A stretch of DNA of 36,840 bases from Acidobacteria bacterium 13_2_20CM_57_17 (GTDB lineage: Bacteria > Acidobacteriota > Terriglobia > Acidiferrales > UBA7541): assembly GCA_001914785.1 (NCBI GenBank), contig MNDE01000189.1, forward strand, positions 1 through 36,840, in the 5' to 3' direction. The position numbers were made by a program, and so were the translations under genes. This document shows, one piece after another, positions 1-6,870 of the stretch (positions within the stretch are counted from its first letter, which is position 1; the number at the start of each line of letters is the position of its first letter). The notes beneath the pieces were generated by a model, which had not been told where the DNA came from, ran no database searches, and worked only from the letters and a program-made list of their open reading frames with translations.

Positions 1-87
1 AACGCCGTCCGGCCAACGCAACATTTCGATGTAGGCGCGACACTTGGCTTCACTATTGAATTGCTTGATTAGCTCAACGAGATTCAT
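1..87 (-). CDS. IS1595-family transposase, N-terminal fragment (runs off window)
   Basis: The 29 residues that can be read begin MNLVELIKQFNSEAKC and end with WPDGV. In IS1595-type transposases this is the lead-in to the N-terminal zinc ribbon (WPDGVxCPxC); the cysteines themselves would lie beyond the window edge. The ATG is preceded by GGGAGCG with suitable spacing. The product would be the DDE-type enzyme that mobilises the element. Only the 5' end is present, so whether the gene is intact cannot be judged. Family assignment rests on recognising this short motif. Confidence 0.6.
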   Translation of the reverse strand, partial: MNLVELIKQFNSEAKCRAYIEMLRWPDGV

Positions 88-98
88 AGGACGCTCCC

Positions 99-236
99 AT
101 GCCGAAGAAGAAGAAACACCCGAAAGACATGACAACGGAAGAGGCGCTACAGCACTTGTTCACAAAGAAAGGCCACAAGATTATCAAGCGCCATATTGCC
201 GAAATTGAGCGGAAGTCAAACACAAAGAAAGGCTAA
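99..236 (+). CDS. Small lysine-rich hypothetical protein next to the transposase
   Basis: A 45-residue ORF beginning MPKKKKHPKDMTTEEALQ and ending with a lysine-rich tail. The centre (TTEEALQHLF, then a basic helix KIIKRHIAEIER) looks like two short helices. It is divergent from the transposase, with only 11 bp between the two start codons, and both strands show a purine-rich ribosome-binding motif in those 11 bp (AGGA on plus, GGGAG on minus). It lies inside the inferred insertion sequence. Similar short proteins with a T-x-E-E-A-L core recur in environmental genomes, but no function is known to me. It could also be a non-translated ORF antisense to the transposase leader. Confidence 0.4.
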   Translation: MPKKKKHPKDMTTEEALQHLFTKKGHKIIKRHIAEIERKSNTKKG

Positions 237-619
237 CAGGAATGAGTGGTGAAGTCAAGTATATAATCCCTGGTTAAAGTCCTTTGTTTTGATACACTTT
301 TGTAAGTGTTGATTCTAAAGAGAGTTAGAGCTGTGTTTTTGACGCATATGCAGAAGTGTTGATTCTAAAGACGGTTAGCACTGTATTTGGTGCAACCCTG
401 CCCCAGCGTTAAGATGCACCACAACGAGCGGTCCACGAACCGATTGGCAGACACATAAATGCCCTATAGGAGAGCATTCAAACTGTGAGAAGGTTGGGAG
501 GAAGGCGAGGCGAACTACTTCACGTGAGTAATGTACCTTAGTAGTGACCCTGTTGTCAATAGAAATTTGTAAAAATATGGTAACGAAAAAGAAGGCTGTG
601 GGTCCGCATGGCGTTCGTG
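237..619. other. Gene-free stretch with repeats
   Basis: No convincing reading frame is seen. From left to right it holds the presumed insertion-sequence end, an AT-rich AAGTC-CTTTGTTTT segment at 277-290, and two copies of a ~34-bp repeat (304-337 and 354-387). Unremarkable sequence then continues to the alkA-like gene stop. ORFs crossing it on either strand are low-complexity antisense frames without recognisable protein features. Confidence 0.6.
304..387 (+). repeat. Tandem pair of ~34-bp repeats at 50-bp spacing
   Basis: Copy 1 (304-337) and copy 2 (354-387) share an identical 18-bp core, aagtgttgattctaaaga, followed by conserved gttag, ctgt and ttt blocks. About 27 of 33 positions match. 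The spacing is exactly 50 bp. Two units with no conserved spacer length beyond this are not enough to call a CRISPR array. Confidence 0.7.
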
Positions 620-1366
620 CTACAGGTGTTTGCGGCGAGGACGCTTGGACGCGGCTCGACCACGCTCCGCGTGCTGGCGAGGTTTGCGGACACGGGCGGG
701 GCGGATTTTGCGCATGGCTGCGTTGCCGGCGCGCTGGCAGGCGCGCCACATGTACCAACTGGCGACGGTGCGGTAGGGGCGCCAGCGTTCGCCGAAGGCG
801 AGGAGTTCCTTGGGCTTGGGCATGTGCTTCTTGCCGTAGGTGATGGACCAGCCTTTTTTGACGCCGAGATCATGGATGGGGAGAACGTCAGGGCGGCCAA
901 GGCGGAAGATCAAAAACATTTCGACGGTCCAGGCGCCGATTCCGCGGACGGAAACGAGACGCTTGACGAGTTCTTCGTCGGAAAGCCTTTGGGCTTGTTC
1001 GAGCGTGGGAACGACGCCGTTGATGGTTTTTTGCGCGAGGTCCTTCATGGCGAGGATTTTTGCGCCGGAGAGGCCCGCTTTGCGAAGCGCGGGCTTGCGG
1101 AGCTTTAGCATTTCCCGGGGAGTGGGGATGCCGCCGTTGGAGCTGAGAGCTTTGACGCGGGCGAAGATGGTGGCGGCGGCTTTGCCGGAAATGGATTGGT
1201 GGGTGACGGCTTCGAGAAGAGTTTCGTAGGGAGATTGTGCGGCTTCGATCTTGAGTTGGAACGGGACGGTTTCTTCGATCAGGCGCTTCAGGTGCTCGTC
1301 GCGTTCAGCGAGGTGCTTGGTGGCTTTGTCAAGATCAAATGCCGGGACGGCGGGTGTCTCTGTCAC
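620..1366 (-). CDS. DNA-3-methyladenine glycosylase II (AlkA/HhH-GPD family)
   Basis: Base-excision repair enzyme that removes alkylated purines from DNA. From a GTG start at 1366 it has 248 residues and begins VTETPAVPAF. GGAG sits 5 nt upstream, which is why the longer upstream frame is rejected. The helix-hairpin-helix is at about residues 138-147 (VRGIGAWTVE), followed by the glycine/aspartate loop. The catalytic aspartate is D166 in LPIHDLGV. THQSISGKAA near residue 55 matches the family's conserved TxQQxS-type helix. The last ~30 residues are a basic Arg/Lys tail that may add DNA affinity. No AraC-type Ada domain is fused. It is downstream of the broken ferric-reductase-like gene, with a 103-bp gap holding repeats. 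Confidence 0.85.
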   Translation of the reverse strand: MTETPAVPAFDLDKATKHLAERDEHLKRLIEETVPFQLKIEAAQSPYETLLEAVTHQSISGKAAATIFARVKALSSNGGIPTPREMLKLRKPALRKAGLSGAKILAMKDLAQKTINGVVPTLEQAQRLSDEELVKRLVSVRGIGAWTVEMFLIFRLGRPDVLPIHDLGVKKGWSITYGKKHMPKPKELLAFGERWRPYRTVASWYMWRACQRAGNAAMRKIRPARVRKPRQHAERGRAASKRPRRKHL

Positions 1367-1448
1367 GATGGCTCCATTCCGGAAACGGGGGAATAGAGTA
1401 GCAAGTCGAAGAAGGAAATGCGAAATTCGAAAATCGAAATACGAAAAA

Positions 1449-1470
1449 CGCGGGTCTGAAGACGCGCCGC
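1449..1470. repeat. REP-like imperfect palindrome
   Basis: cgcgggtctgaagacgcgcc reads as a hairpin with TCT-GA-AGA at its centre and GC-rich flanks, then ccgctac. It follows an A-rich direct repeat (cgaaattcgaaaatcgaaat, 1421-1440) and touches the stop codon of the ferric-reductase-like gene. It has the same layout (arm-GA-arm) as the element at 4055-4074. Membership of a genome-wide repeat family is inferred. Confidence 0.5.
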
Positions 1471-2086
1471 TACAATGGCTCCGTTGAGGCAATGGTTTGG
1501 TGGGAGACTTGGCGGAGGCGGCTGGCCTTCTTGCGGGCATGACGCAGGCGCAGCAGGCTAATGGCGGCGATGAGGAGCAAGCAAGATTCGACGAAGAGTT
1601 TGCCGCCATCGAACCAATCCACAGAGGCATTTTTCAAGCCGGGATCAGTGAACAGGCTGTGCCAGAAGAGCGCCGCAGCAACAAAGTAAATGGAGAAATG
1701 GAAAGACTTCCAAAGATGGCGGCCGAGACGGATGCGCAAGTAGGAAGTGGCGACGACAAATGCAAGCAGGTAGAGAGCGATTGCGCCGATGGTGTTGTCG
1801 AGGGGCTGGGCCGGCGAATGTACGGGATAGACGAGGTCGAAGATGAGGAAGCGCGGATTTTTGTTTAGGAGCAGAATTGCCGGGTGAAGGATCGATAGAG
1901 CGAGAACGAAGTAACCGGTCCAGTTGTGAAACGGAAATAATTGAATCGATGATGCGGCCAGGAGCGGTGAGGACTGTAGCGGAGGGCCATGAGCAGACCC
2001 AGGAGGACATTGAGGGTTACCGCGCCGACGGCGAGTAGTCCGACGTAGGCCGAGAGCTCCAAGATGGTGATACGCGTTGGCGGCAT
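1470..2086 (-). pseudogene. Ferric-reductase-like haem membrane protein (MsrQ/FRD type), frameshifted
   Basis: Read from ATG 2086, the first ~56 codons give MPPTRITILELSAYVGLL... up to WPHHRFNYFRF, then the frame breaks and terminates at ~1865. Shifting the frame at ~1928-1930 restores a continuous protein: HNWTGYFVLALSILHPAI, then LVYPVHSPAQPLDNTIGAIA, then RIRLGRHLWKSFHFSIYFVA, to a TAG at 1470. One missing T in the CGTTTCAC run (expected CGT-TTT-CAC) explains it, and total length 617 = 3n-1 agrees. Repaired length is 205 residues with about five membrane helices. Histidines in HNWTGY, ILHP, RHLWKSFH and FWHS are likely haem ligands. The family passes electrons across the inner membrane to a partner reductase; no msrP is present here. 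A sequencing error cannot be excluded. Confidence 0.75.
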
Positions 2087-2242
2087 GTGCTAGAAACCTC
2101 GGCCCTTGTGCAATCCTCCAGTTTGAGGCAAGGACGTGCGATTGTGTTTACAAGAAGCAGAAACGAAAACAGGGAGGGTCTAAAGTAGAGACGCCCCGAC
2201 TGGGCCAGGGCAGGCGCCGCACACAGGGAAAGCGCAGAGAGG

Positions 2243-2575
2243 TCAGGTAAGCTGGCCACCCAAACGGCTCATGCTGCAGTGGGGACATCGCCAGAGACGG
2301 AAGTTGGGATGCTCCGGCTGCACTTCCAGCAAGTACATCGGATAGCGGTCATGCGCACAGTACTGGTGGGGAGGAATCGGGCATCGCTTGATAATGAATT
2401 GATTTTGCGTATTTAGGAAATAACCATCCGACCTGCTGTAGCTCACGAAACAGTGAGGTTCTTTACAATCGTAGGCCACTCCGTTTTCGCTTGAAGATAA
2501 CTCTCGAACCGTCATTTCCGAATGGTGTTCGTAGCAGAGCGGGTGAATTCTGTTTGCAGGGGCTATAGCAGGCAT
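2243..2575 (-). CDS. Small Cys/His-rich hypothetical protein (probable zinc binding)
   Basis: A 110-residue protein with a strong Shine-Dalgarno (GAGAGGAGG) upstream of its ATG. Cysteines at 14, 37, 42, 65, 73, 97 and 100 and histidines at 17, 18, 41, 70 and 75 fall into clusters: LCYEHH, DCKEPHC, RCPIPPHQYC and WRCPHC. The closing CPHC knuckle suggests a zinc-ribbon-like fold. No signal peptide or membrane segment is seen. I do not recognise a named family. It reads in the same direction as the ferric-reductase-like gene but 156 bp separate them, so co-transcription is only possible. Confidence 0.65.
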   Translation of the reverse strand: MPAIAPANRIHPLCYEHHSEMTVRELSSSENGVAYDCKEPHCFVSYSRSDGYFLNTQNQFIIKRCPIPPHQYCAHDRYPMYLLEVQPEHPNFRLWRCPHCSMSRLGGQLT

Positions 2576-2862
2576 GAGAATTACCTCCTCTCAACGCCTG
2601 AAAAACAAAGACCGTGTCACAATAACCACAGAGATTGCACAGGTAAATACCCTAAGGAAAATATCTGAAACAGACCGTAACGCGCAGAAAAGCGTTTGTC
2701 AACAACAAATTCCCAAAATGGGACGTAGTTATAACGGGCCCTGAGGAAAAAATGGGGATACGAGACAAGCCCCATGACGGCACAACGACCGGTTCACAAG
2801 ACCGGGTGTGCTAGGATGATGCGTTTGTGCAGGCGAACAATTAGCGTATTGAAGAGGTTGGA

Positions 2863-3933
2863 GTGCAGACGGGAATCATTGGACTACCACAGGTAGGGAA
2901 GACGACGCTGTTTCGGATATTGACGAAGGCGCACGTCGAGGGCAAGAGCGGGGCGTCGGCGACGCACGTGGGGGTGGCAAAGGTGCCGGAACCGCGACTG
3001 GTCGAGCTGGCGAAGCTGTACAACCCGAAGAAAATCACATACGCCACGGTGAACTACGTCGATTTGGGCGGGATGCAAAAGGAACGCATGCGCGATGCGC
3101 TGGCGCAACTGCGCGAAGTGGATGTGATTGCACACGTGATTCGCGTGTTTGAGGATCCGTCCGTGCCGCATTCGGAGGGAAGCATCGATCCGCTGCGGGA
3201 TGCGACGAATCTGGATTTGGAGCTGATGCTTTCCGACCACGACCAGATTGCGCGGCGGCTGGAGCGCTTGGATAAGGATTTGAAGAAGAAACGCGATCCG
3301 GCGCTGGAAATTGAAAAAACGGCGCTGGAGAAATGCAAGACGCACCTAGAGGCGGAGAAAGCGTTGCGGGAATTGGAGTTGACGACGGAGGAGAGAAAGT
3401 CGATCGGGGGATTTTTGTTTTTATCAGCGCGGCCGGTGCTGTACGTGCTGAATCTGGGAGACGAGGAAGCGGACAAGCTGGACACGGCAGTGGAGCGGCA
3501 CAAGCTGACCGCATTGCAGGAACGGCCGAATGCGGCAGTCGTAGCGATTTGCGGGCGTCTGGAGGCGGAACTTTCGGAGATGGAGGAGAAAGAGGCGGTG
3601 GAGCTTCTGGCGTCGTACGGATTGAAGGAGCCGGGGCTGAACCGCTTGATTCGCGCGACGTATGACTTGATGGGGCTGATTCAGTTTTTCACGGCGGGAG
3701 AGCCGGAAGTGCGGGCGTGGACAATTCGAAAAGGTGCGACGGCAGTGAAGGCGGCGGGAGCGATCCACAGCGACATCGAGAAGGGATTCATACGCGCGGA
3801 AGTGGTGCGATGGAATGATTTGCTGGCAGCGGGCAGTTTGGGGGCGGCGCGAGAGAAAGCGCAGGTGCGGCTGGAGGGGAAAGAGTACGTAGTGCAGGAA
3901 GGGGATGTGATTCTGTTTCGGCACAGCGGATGA
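2863..3933 (+). CDS. ychF: YchF/Ola1-type ribosome-associated P-loop ATPase
   Basis: Cytoplasmic P-loop NTPase of the Obg superfamily that prefers ATP and binds ribosomes. It has 356 residues from a GTG start (family usually ~363). The Walker A is GLPQVGKTT at residues 7-15. The switch region has NYVDLGGMQ, where the family usually has DIAGL-type residues. A coiled-coil insertion follows (residues ~120-180, Lys/Glu rich). The C-terminal TGS-like domain carries EVRAWTIRKGATA, GAIHSDIEKGFIRAEV and a final EGDVILFRHSG, close to the usual ending. The non-standard NTP specificity motif (NLGDEE, residues ~200) fits ATP preference. It stands alone, with 288 bp of noncoding sequence upstream. Confidence 0.9.
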   Translation: MQTGIIGLPQVGKTTLFRILTKAHVEGKSGASATHVGVAKVPEPRLVELAKLYNPKKITYATVNYVDLGGMQKERMRDALAQLREVDVIAHVIRVFEDPSVPHSEGSIDPLRDATNLDLELMLSDHDQIARRLERLDKDLKKKRDPALEIEKTALEKCKTHLEAEKALRELELTTEERKSIGGFLFLSARPVLYVLNLGDEEADKLDTAVERHKLTALQERPNAAVVAICGRLEAELSEMEEKEAVELLASYGLKEPGLNRLIRATYDLMGLIQFFTAGEPEVRAWTIRKGATAVKAAGAIHSDIEKGFIRAEVVRWNDLLAAGSLGAAREKAQVRLEGKEYVVQEGDVILFRHSG

Positions 3934-3959
3934 AGAAAGAGAAGGAAAGAAGAAAAGAT

Positions 3960-3986
3960 AACGCAGAGACGCAGAGAACGTAGAGG
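3960..3986 (+). repeat. Short purine-rich tandem repeat (acgcagag units)
   Basis: Units acgcagag at 3961-3968 and 3969-3976 are followed by a diverged third unit, acgtagag, at 3978-3985. They lie in a purine-rich ychF-ZIP spacer. Elements of this kind recur in intergenic DNA of several environmental phyla; here only one block is visible. Confidence 0.5.
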
Positions 3987-4054
3987 TTTCGTAGAGAAGA
4001 AGAGACAAGGAGCAATTTGTGATTGCGGGCTACACCGAGTTGGATTGAGGGTTT

Positions 4055-4074
4055 GCACAGGCTGAAGCCTGTGC
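4055..4074. repeat. REP-like palindrome just before the ZIP transporter
   Basis: gcacaggctgaagcctgtgc is a perfect inverted repeat with 9-bp arms and a GA centre. Translated in the ZIP frame it reads HRLKPVP, which would be a false N-terminal extension if a TTG at 4023 were used as the start. It may form a hairpin in the mRNA leader. Confidence 0.65.
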
Positions 4075-4082
4075 CACTGGCG

Positions 4083-4826
4083 ATGGGACATGATCTGACA
4101 TTTCGGACGGCACTCGCGGCTGGGCTGGGGCTGGTGGCCGCGGCGGGGAATTTGGTTGGCGGGTATTTCGTTGTTCGAAGGGACTGGCCGCGGAAATATC
4201 TGCAATATTTTCTGGCGCTGGGCGCCGGGTACATGCTGGCAGTGGCGTTTGTCGAGGTGATTCCAGAATCAGTGCGGCTGTCGGGCGAAAGCGCCCTGCT
4301 GTTTGTGTTGATCGGATACTTTATTGTGCACTTGTTTGAACACACGCTCGCGCCGCATTTTCACTTTGGCGAAGAGACGCACCTTGAAGAGATGAGCCAT
4401 CAGCATGCGCGGACGAGCGTGCTGGTGGGGCTGACGATCCATACGTTTTTTGACGGGGTGGCAATCGCAGCTGGATTCCTGGTTTCGACTTGGCTGGGAG
4501 CGGTGATGTTCTTCGCGGTGTTTCTGCACAAACTGCCTGAAGGGTTTACCGTGGCTTCGGTGGTGCTGGCGAGCGGGCAAGGGAAGCGCAACGCAATTCT
4601 GGCGGCAGGGTTATTAGGAGTGGCGACGGTGGCGGGCGTGGCTCTCGCGACTTCGCTGCAGGGCCAATTGAGGTACGCGCTGCCGCTTTCGGGCGGGGTA
4701 ACGTTGTACGTGGCGGCGACGGATTTGCTGCCAGAAGTGAACCGAGAGCCGAACTGGCGAATGGCGCTGCTGGTGTTTGTGGGAGTTGTCAGTTTGTTGA
4801 TAATGCAGCACTTATTCCACGTCTAG
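4083..4826 (+). CDS. ZIP-family divalent metal transporter
   Basis: Inner-membrane transporter of the ZIP (SLC39-like) family, probably importing zinc or a related divalent metal. From ATG 4083 it has 247 residues with about eight hydrophobic segments. The metal-site helices carry HTFFDGVAIAAGF and HKLPEGF, the paired H-x3-D/H-x3-E signatures of the family. A histidine-rich cytoplasmic loop (HLFEHTLAPHFHF, then EEMSHQHA) is a likely metal sensor or chelator. The ATG is preferred to the upstream TTG (4023) because the intervening codons translate a REP-like palindrome; no strong ribosome-binding site supports either. It is separated from ychF by a repeat-containing spacer. Confidence 0.85.
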   Translation: MGHDLTFRTALAAGLGLVAAAGNLVGGYFVVRRDWPRKYLQYFLALGAGYMLAVAFVEVIPESVRLSGESALLFVLIGYFIVHLFEHTLAPHFHFGEETHLEEMSHQHARTSVLVGLTIHTFFDGVAIAAGFLVSTWLGAVMFFAVFLHKLPEGFTVASVVLASGQGKRNAILAAGLLGVATVAGVALATSLQGQLRYALPLSGGVTLYVAATDLLPEVNREPNWRMALLVFVGVVSLLIMQHLFHV

Positions 4827-4907
4827 TTTCGTCTTACCTTCGCTTACGATTGCCCCGGCCATTTGCAACTTTCTGAGACAACTAGGGTTTGATACAGTGT
4901 GGCGGCT

Positions 4908-5507
4908 ATGGCCAGGTCGGACGTCCAACTGATGCTGGACGTGAAGGCGGGCGATGAACAGTCGTTCGCGCTTCTACTCCATCGCTACAGGAGTCCACTG
5001 ATCAATTTTCTGTACCGGATGGTTCGGAACCGGGAACAGGCGGAAGACCTGGCGCAGGAAGTTTTCATAAGAGTGTACCGAGCGCGGGAAGAGTATGTGC
5101 CGAGCGCGAAGTTCACCACCTGGCTCTTCCGGATCGCGACAAACTTGGCGCTGAATTCGCTGCGGGACAATCGTTACCAGCGCATGGAGATTTCACTGGA
5201 TGCGCCGGTGACGGTGGATGCCGAGGACGGGGAAGAGAAAACGATTGATGTCGCTGAGAAGCATCCAAACATCGAGCAGCACTTGGTCGAGCAAACGCGG
5301 AACAAAATGATCCGCCACGCGATCGACAAATTGCCGGAGAAACAGCGAGCGGCGGTGCTGCTGCACAAGTATCAGGAGCTGGATTACGGAGAGATTTCGA
5401 AGATTTTGCAGTGCTCGGAGAGCGCGCTGAAATCGCTCCTCTTTCGGGCGTACGAAGCGCTGCGAGTGGAACTAGCCCCCCTCGTGGCGCAGCAAGCAAG
5501 GCAATAG
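4908..5507 (+). CDS. ECF (RpoE-like) RNA polymerase sigma factor
   Basis: Group IV sigma factor of 199 residues. Sigma region 2 spans about 10-85, with the core-binding motif DLAQEVFIRVYRAR and the -10-recognition segment FTTWLFRIATNLALNSLRD. An acidic linker (DAEDGEEKTIDVAE) follows. Region 4 (about 130-190) has LPEKQRAAVLLHKYQELDYG then SKILQCSESALKSLLFRA, a clear helix-turn-helix. A GTG at 4899 is an alternative start in the same frame; neither has a clear Shine-Dalgarno. The anti-sigma gene starts 27 bp downstream, so the pair is almost certainly co-transcribed. The target regulon cannot be read from the window. Confidence 0.92.
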   Translation: MARSDVQLMLDVKAGDEQSFALLLHRYRSPLINFLYRMVRNREQAEDLAQEVFIRVYRAREEYVPSAKFTTWLFRIATNLALNSLRDNRYQRMEISLDAPVTVDAEDGEEKTIDVAEKHPNIEQHLVEQTRNKMIRHAIDKLPEKQRAAVLLHKYQELDYGEISKILQCSESALKSLLFRAYEALRVELAPLVAQQARQ

Positions 5508-5534
5508 AGGGTGTGCCAGGAAGGGAAGGACATC

Positions 5535-6014
5535 ATGAGTTGTGGGCGGATGGAAAACCGAATTCTGCCGTACGTGGACGGGCGCCTGAAGGAAGGCGAA
5601 CGGCGGGATGTGGAGAAGCATCTCGCGACGTGCGCGGCGTGCCGGTTGCGCGTAAACGAATTTCGCGCGGTGAGCGGTTTGCTGGATGAACTGCCGGTGA
5701 TCGAGCCGTCGGCGGCGTTTGATATTCGCTTGCAGGCGCGCGTGGCGGCAGAACCTGTGAGGCAAAGCTGGTGGGCATGGTTCGCGCCGTCGCCGCGGGC
5801 GGCGCTGGCGGCGTCGATGCTGTTGCTGGCGACGGTGTGGCTGAGTTCGCGTCCCGCGGATAGCTCGTTGAGCGCGGTGGATATCGACAAGATCAATCAG
5901 AACATGCAAGTGCTGGAAAATTATGATGTGATTTCGGATTTTGCGCCGTTGAGCGAGTTGCCGCAGCCGGTGCAGAACGACGACGCGAGCGACAATCAGA
6001 ATCAACAGATGTAA
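5535..6014 (+). CDS. Zinc-finger (zf-HC2) transmembrane anti-sigma factor
   Basis: A 159-residue membrane protein that should hold the adjacent ECF sigma factor inactive. The N-terminal anti-sigma domain has C3, then H29-x3-C33-x2-C36 (HLATCAAC), the ZAS zinc-binding pattern. One transmembrane helix lies at about 88-105 (RAALAASMLLLATVW). The remainder is a short periplasmic tail rich in Asp/Asn/Gln (residues 106-159). ATG 5535 has AAGGGAAGGA upstream and is preferred to the GTG at 5511. It ends 6 bp before the DUF3106 gene, making a three-gene unit. Confidence 0.85.
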   Translation: MSCGRMENRILPYVDGRLKEGERRDVEKHLATCAACRLRVNEFRAVSGLLDELPVIEPSAAFDIRLQARVAAEPVRQSWWAWFAPSPRAALAASMLLLATVWLSSRPADSSLSAVDIDKINQNMQVLENYDVISDFAPLSELPQPVQNDDASDNQNQQM

Positions 6015-6020
6015 AGAGAG

Positions 6021-6743
6021 ATGAGACGGAAACTCCAATTCGCGGGATGGCTGATCGCGCTGGGACTGGGTGCGGCGCTGGCTGTGCCGACTTTTGCGCA
6101 GGGACCGCGCGCGAACTGGGCGCAGAATCGGCAGGACAATAAGCCGCCTAAACAGCAGAGCCAGCCGCAACGTCAGCAGCCTCCGCGGCAACAGCAGAGA
6201 CAAGAACAAAAGCGAGACAACCGGCAACAGCGGCAAGAAATACGAAGAGCACAAAACGAGCGGCAGAACTCCGGCGCGAATCGTTCTCCGAGCTCGAATC
6301 CTAATCGGGCGGACTTGATGGGGACGCCAAATATCAATCCGAACCGGCCGCCATCGGCGTACACTCCGCCGCCACAGAAGAAATTTAACCAACTGAGTCC
6401 GCAGGAACAGAGAAAGGTCGTCGAGAACTATAACAAGCAAAGAAATCTTTCTCCGGCGGACAGACAAGAAATCAAAAAGCGCGAGGAAATATTTGGCAGG
6501 TTGACGCCGGAACAGAAAGATCATGTTCGGAATGATCTGGCGCCGAAATGGAAGGAGCTTCCTCCGAACCGGCAGCGGGCGATTCAGCAACGGCTAGGTG
6601 TGTTGCAGAACATGCCGGAATCGGCGCGGAACCAGCACTTGAATGACCCGAATTTCACGCGGGGCATGAGCGAAGAAGATAAGGCCATGCTGCGCGACTT
6701 GAGCCACCTGCACGTGGGCGCGCCGGACCCGCCGAACGAATAG
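6021..6743 (+). CDS. Exported Gln/Pro-rich DUF3106-type protein
   Basis: A 240-residue protein with a signal peptide (MRRKLQFAGWLIALGLGAAL, likely cut after PTFA at ~26). It has a long disordered Gln/Arg/Pro/Asn-rich segment (about 30-115), then a helical charged domain (about 120-215) with repeated LSPxxRQE, LTPEQKDH and LPPNRQRAIQQRL units typical of DUF3106. The function of DUF3106 is not established. Its position 6 bp after an anti-sigma gene suggests an envelope role under that sigma factor, perhaps as sensor or structural partner. Composition differs from its neighbours because of the low-complexity linker. Confidence 0.75.
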   Translation: MRRKLQFAGWLIALGLGAALAVPTFAQGPRANWAQNRQDNKPPKQQSQPQRQQPPRQQQRQEQKRDNRQQRQEIRRAQNERQNSGANRSPSSNPNRADLMGTPNINPNRPPSAYTPPPQKKFNQLSPQEQRKVVENYNKQRNLSPADRQEIKKREEIFGRLTPEQKDHVRNDLAPKWKELPPNRQRAIQQRLGVLQNMPESARNQHLNDPNFTRGMSEEDKAMLRDLSHLHVGAPDPPNE

Positions 6744-6870
6744 CGCCGCCTCTTTTCCAAGAGACAATCTGGATCGTTTCCTCCTTTCGATTGCATTGAC
6801 AACGCCTCGCGTCTCGCGGCATCGTGACTAGTTTGCAGGGTTGGCATCCAACGAATGGAGGGGAATTCAC

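Larger units (their letters stand above)
1..272. mobile_element. Right-hand end of an IS1595-like insertion sequence (partial)
   Basis: The transposase start lies at 87 and reads leftwards, so the element's end should lie a little to the right. The stretch 251-270 (gaagtcaagtatataatccc) is the best candidate for the terminal inverted repeat, judged by position and by resemblance to remembered IS1595 ends. The opposite end is outside the window, so neither the inverted repeat pair nor an 8-bp target duplication can be confirmed. Confidence 0.4.

Noticed and set aside
304..387. CRISPR array
   Set aside because: Only two imperfect units with a 16-bp gap and no cas genes nearby.
4023..4082. N-terminal extension of the ZIP transporter from a TTG
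   Set aside because: The extra residues translate a REP-like palindrome (HRLKPVP) and do not look like protein.
5472..6590. 372-residue Arg-rich frame antisense to the anti-sigma and DUF3106 genes
   Set aside because: Extreme Arg/His/Gln bias from reading the complement of Gln/Pro-rich codons; no domain features.
6796..6825. Promoter for the MFS gene (TTGACA present)
   Set aside because: The best -10 at 17-18 bp spacing (catcgt) matches the consensus at only three positions, so it was not listed as a feature.
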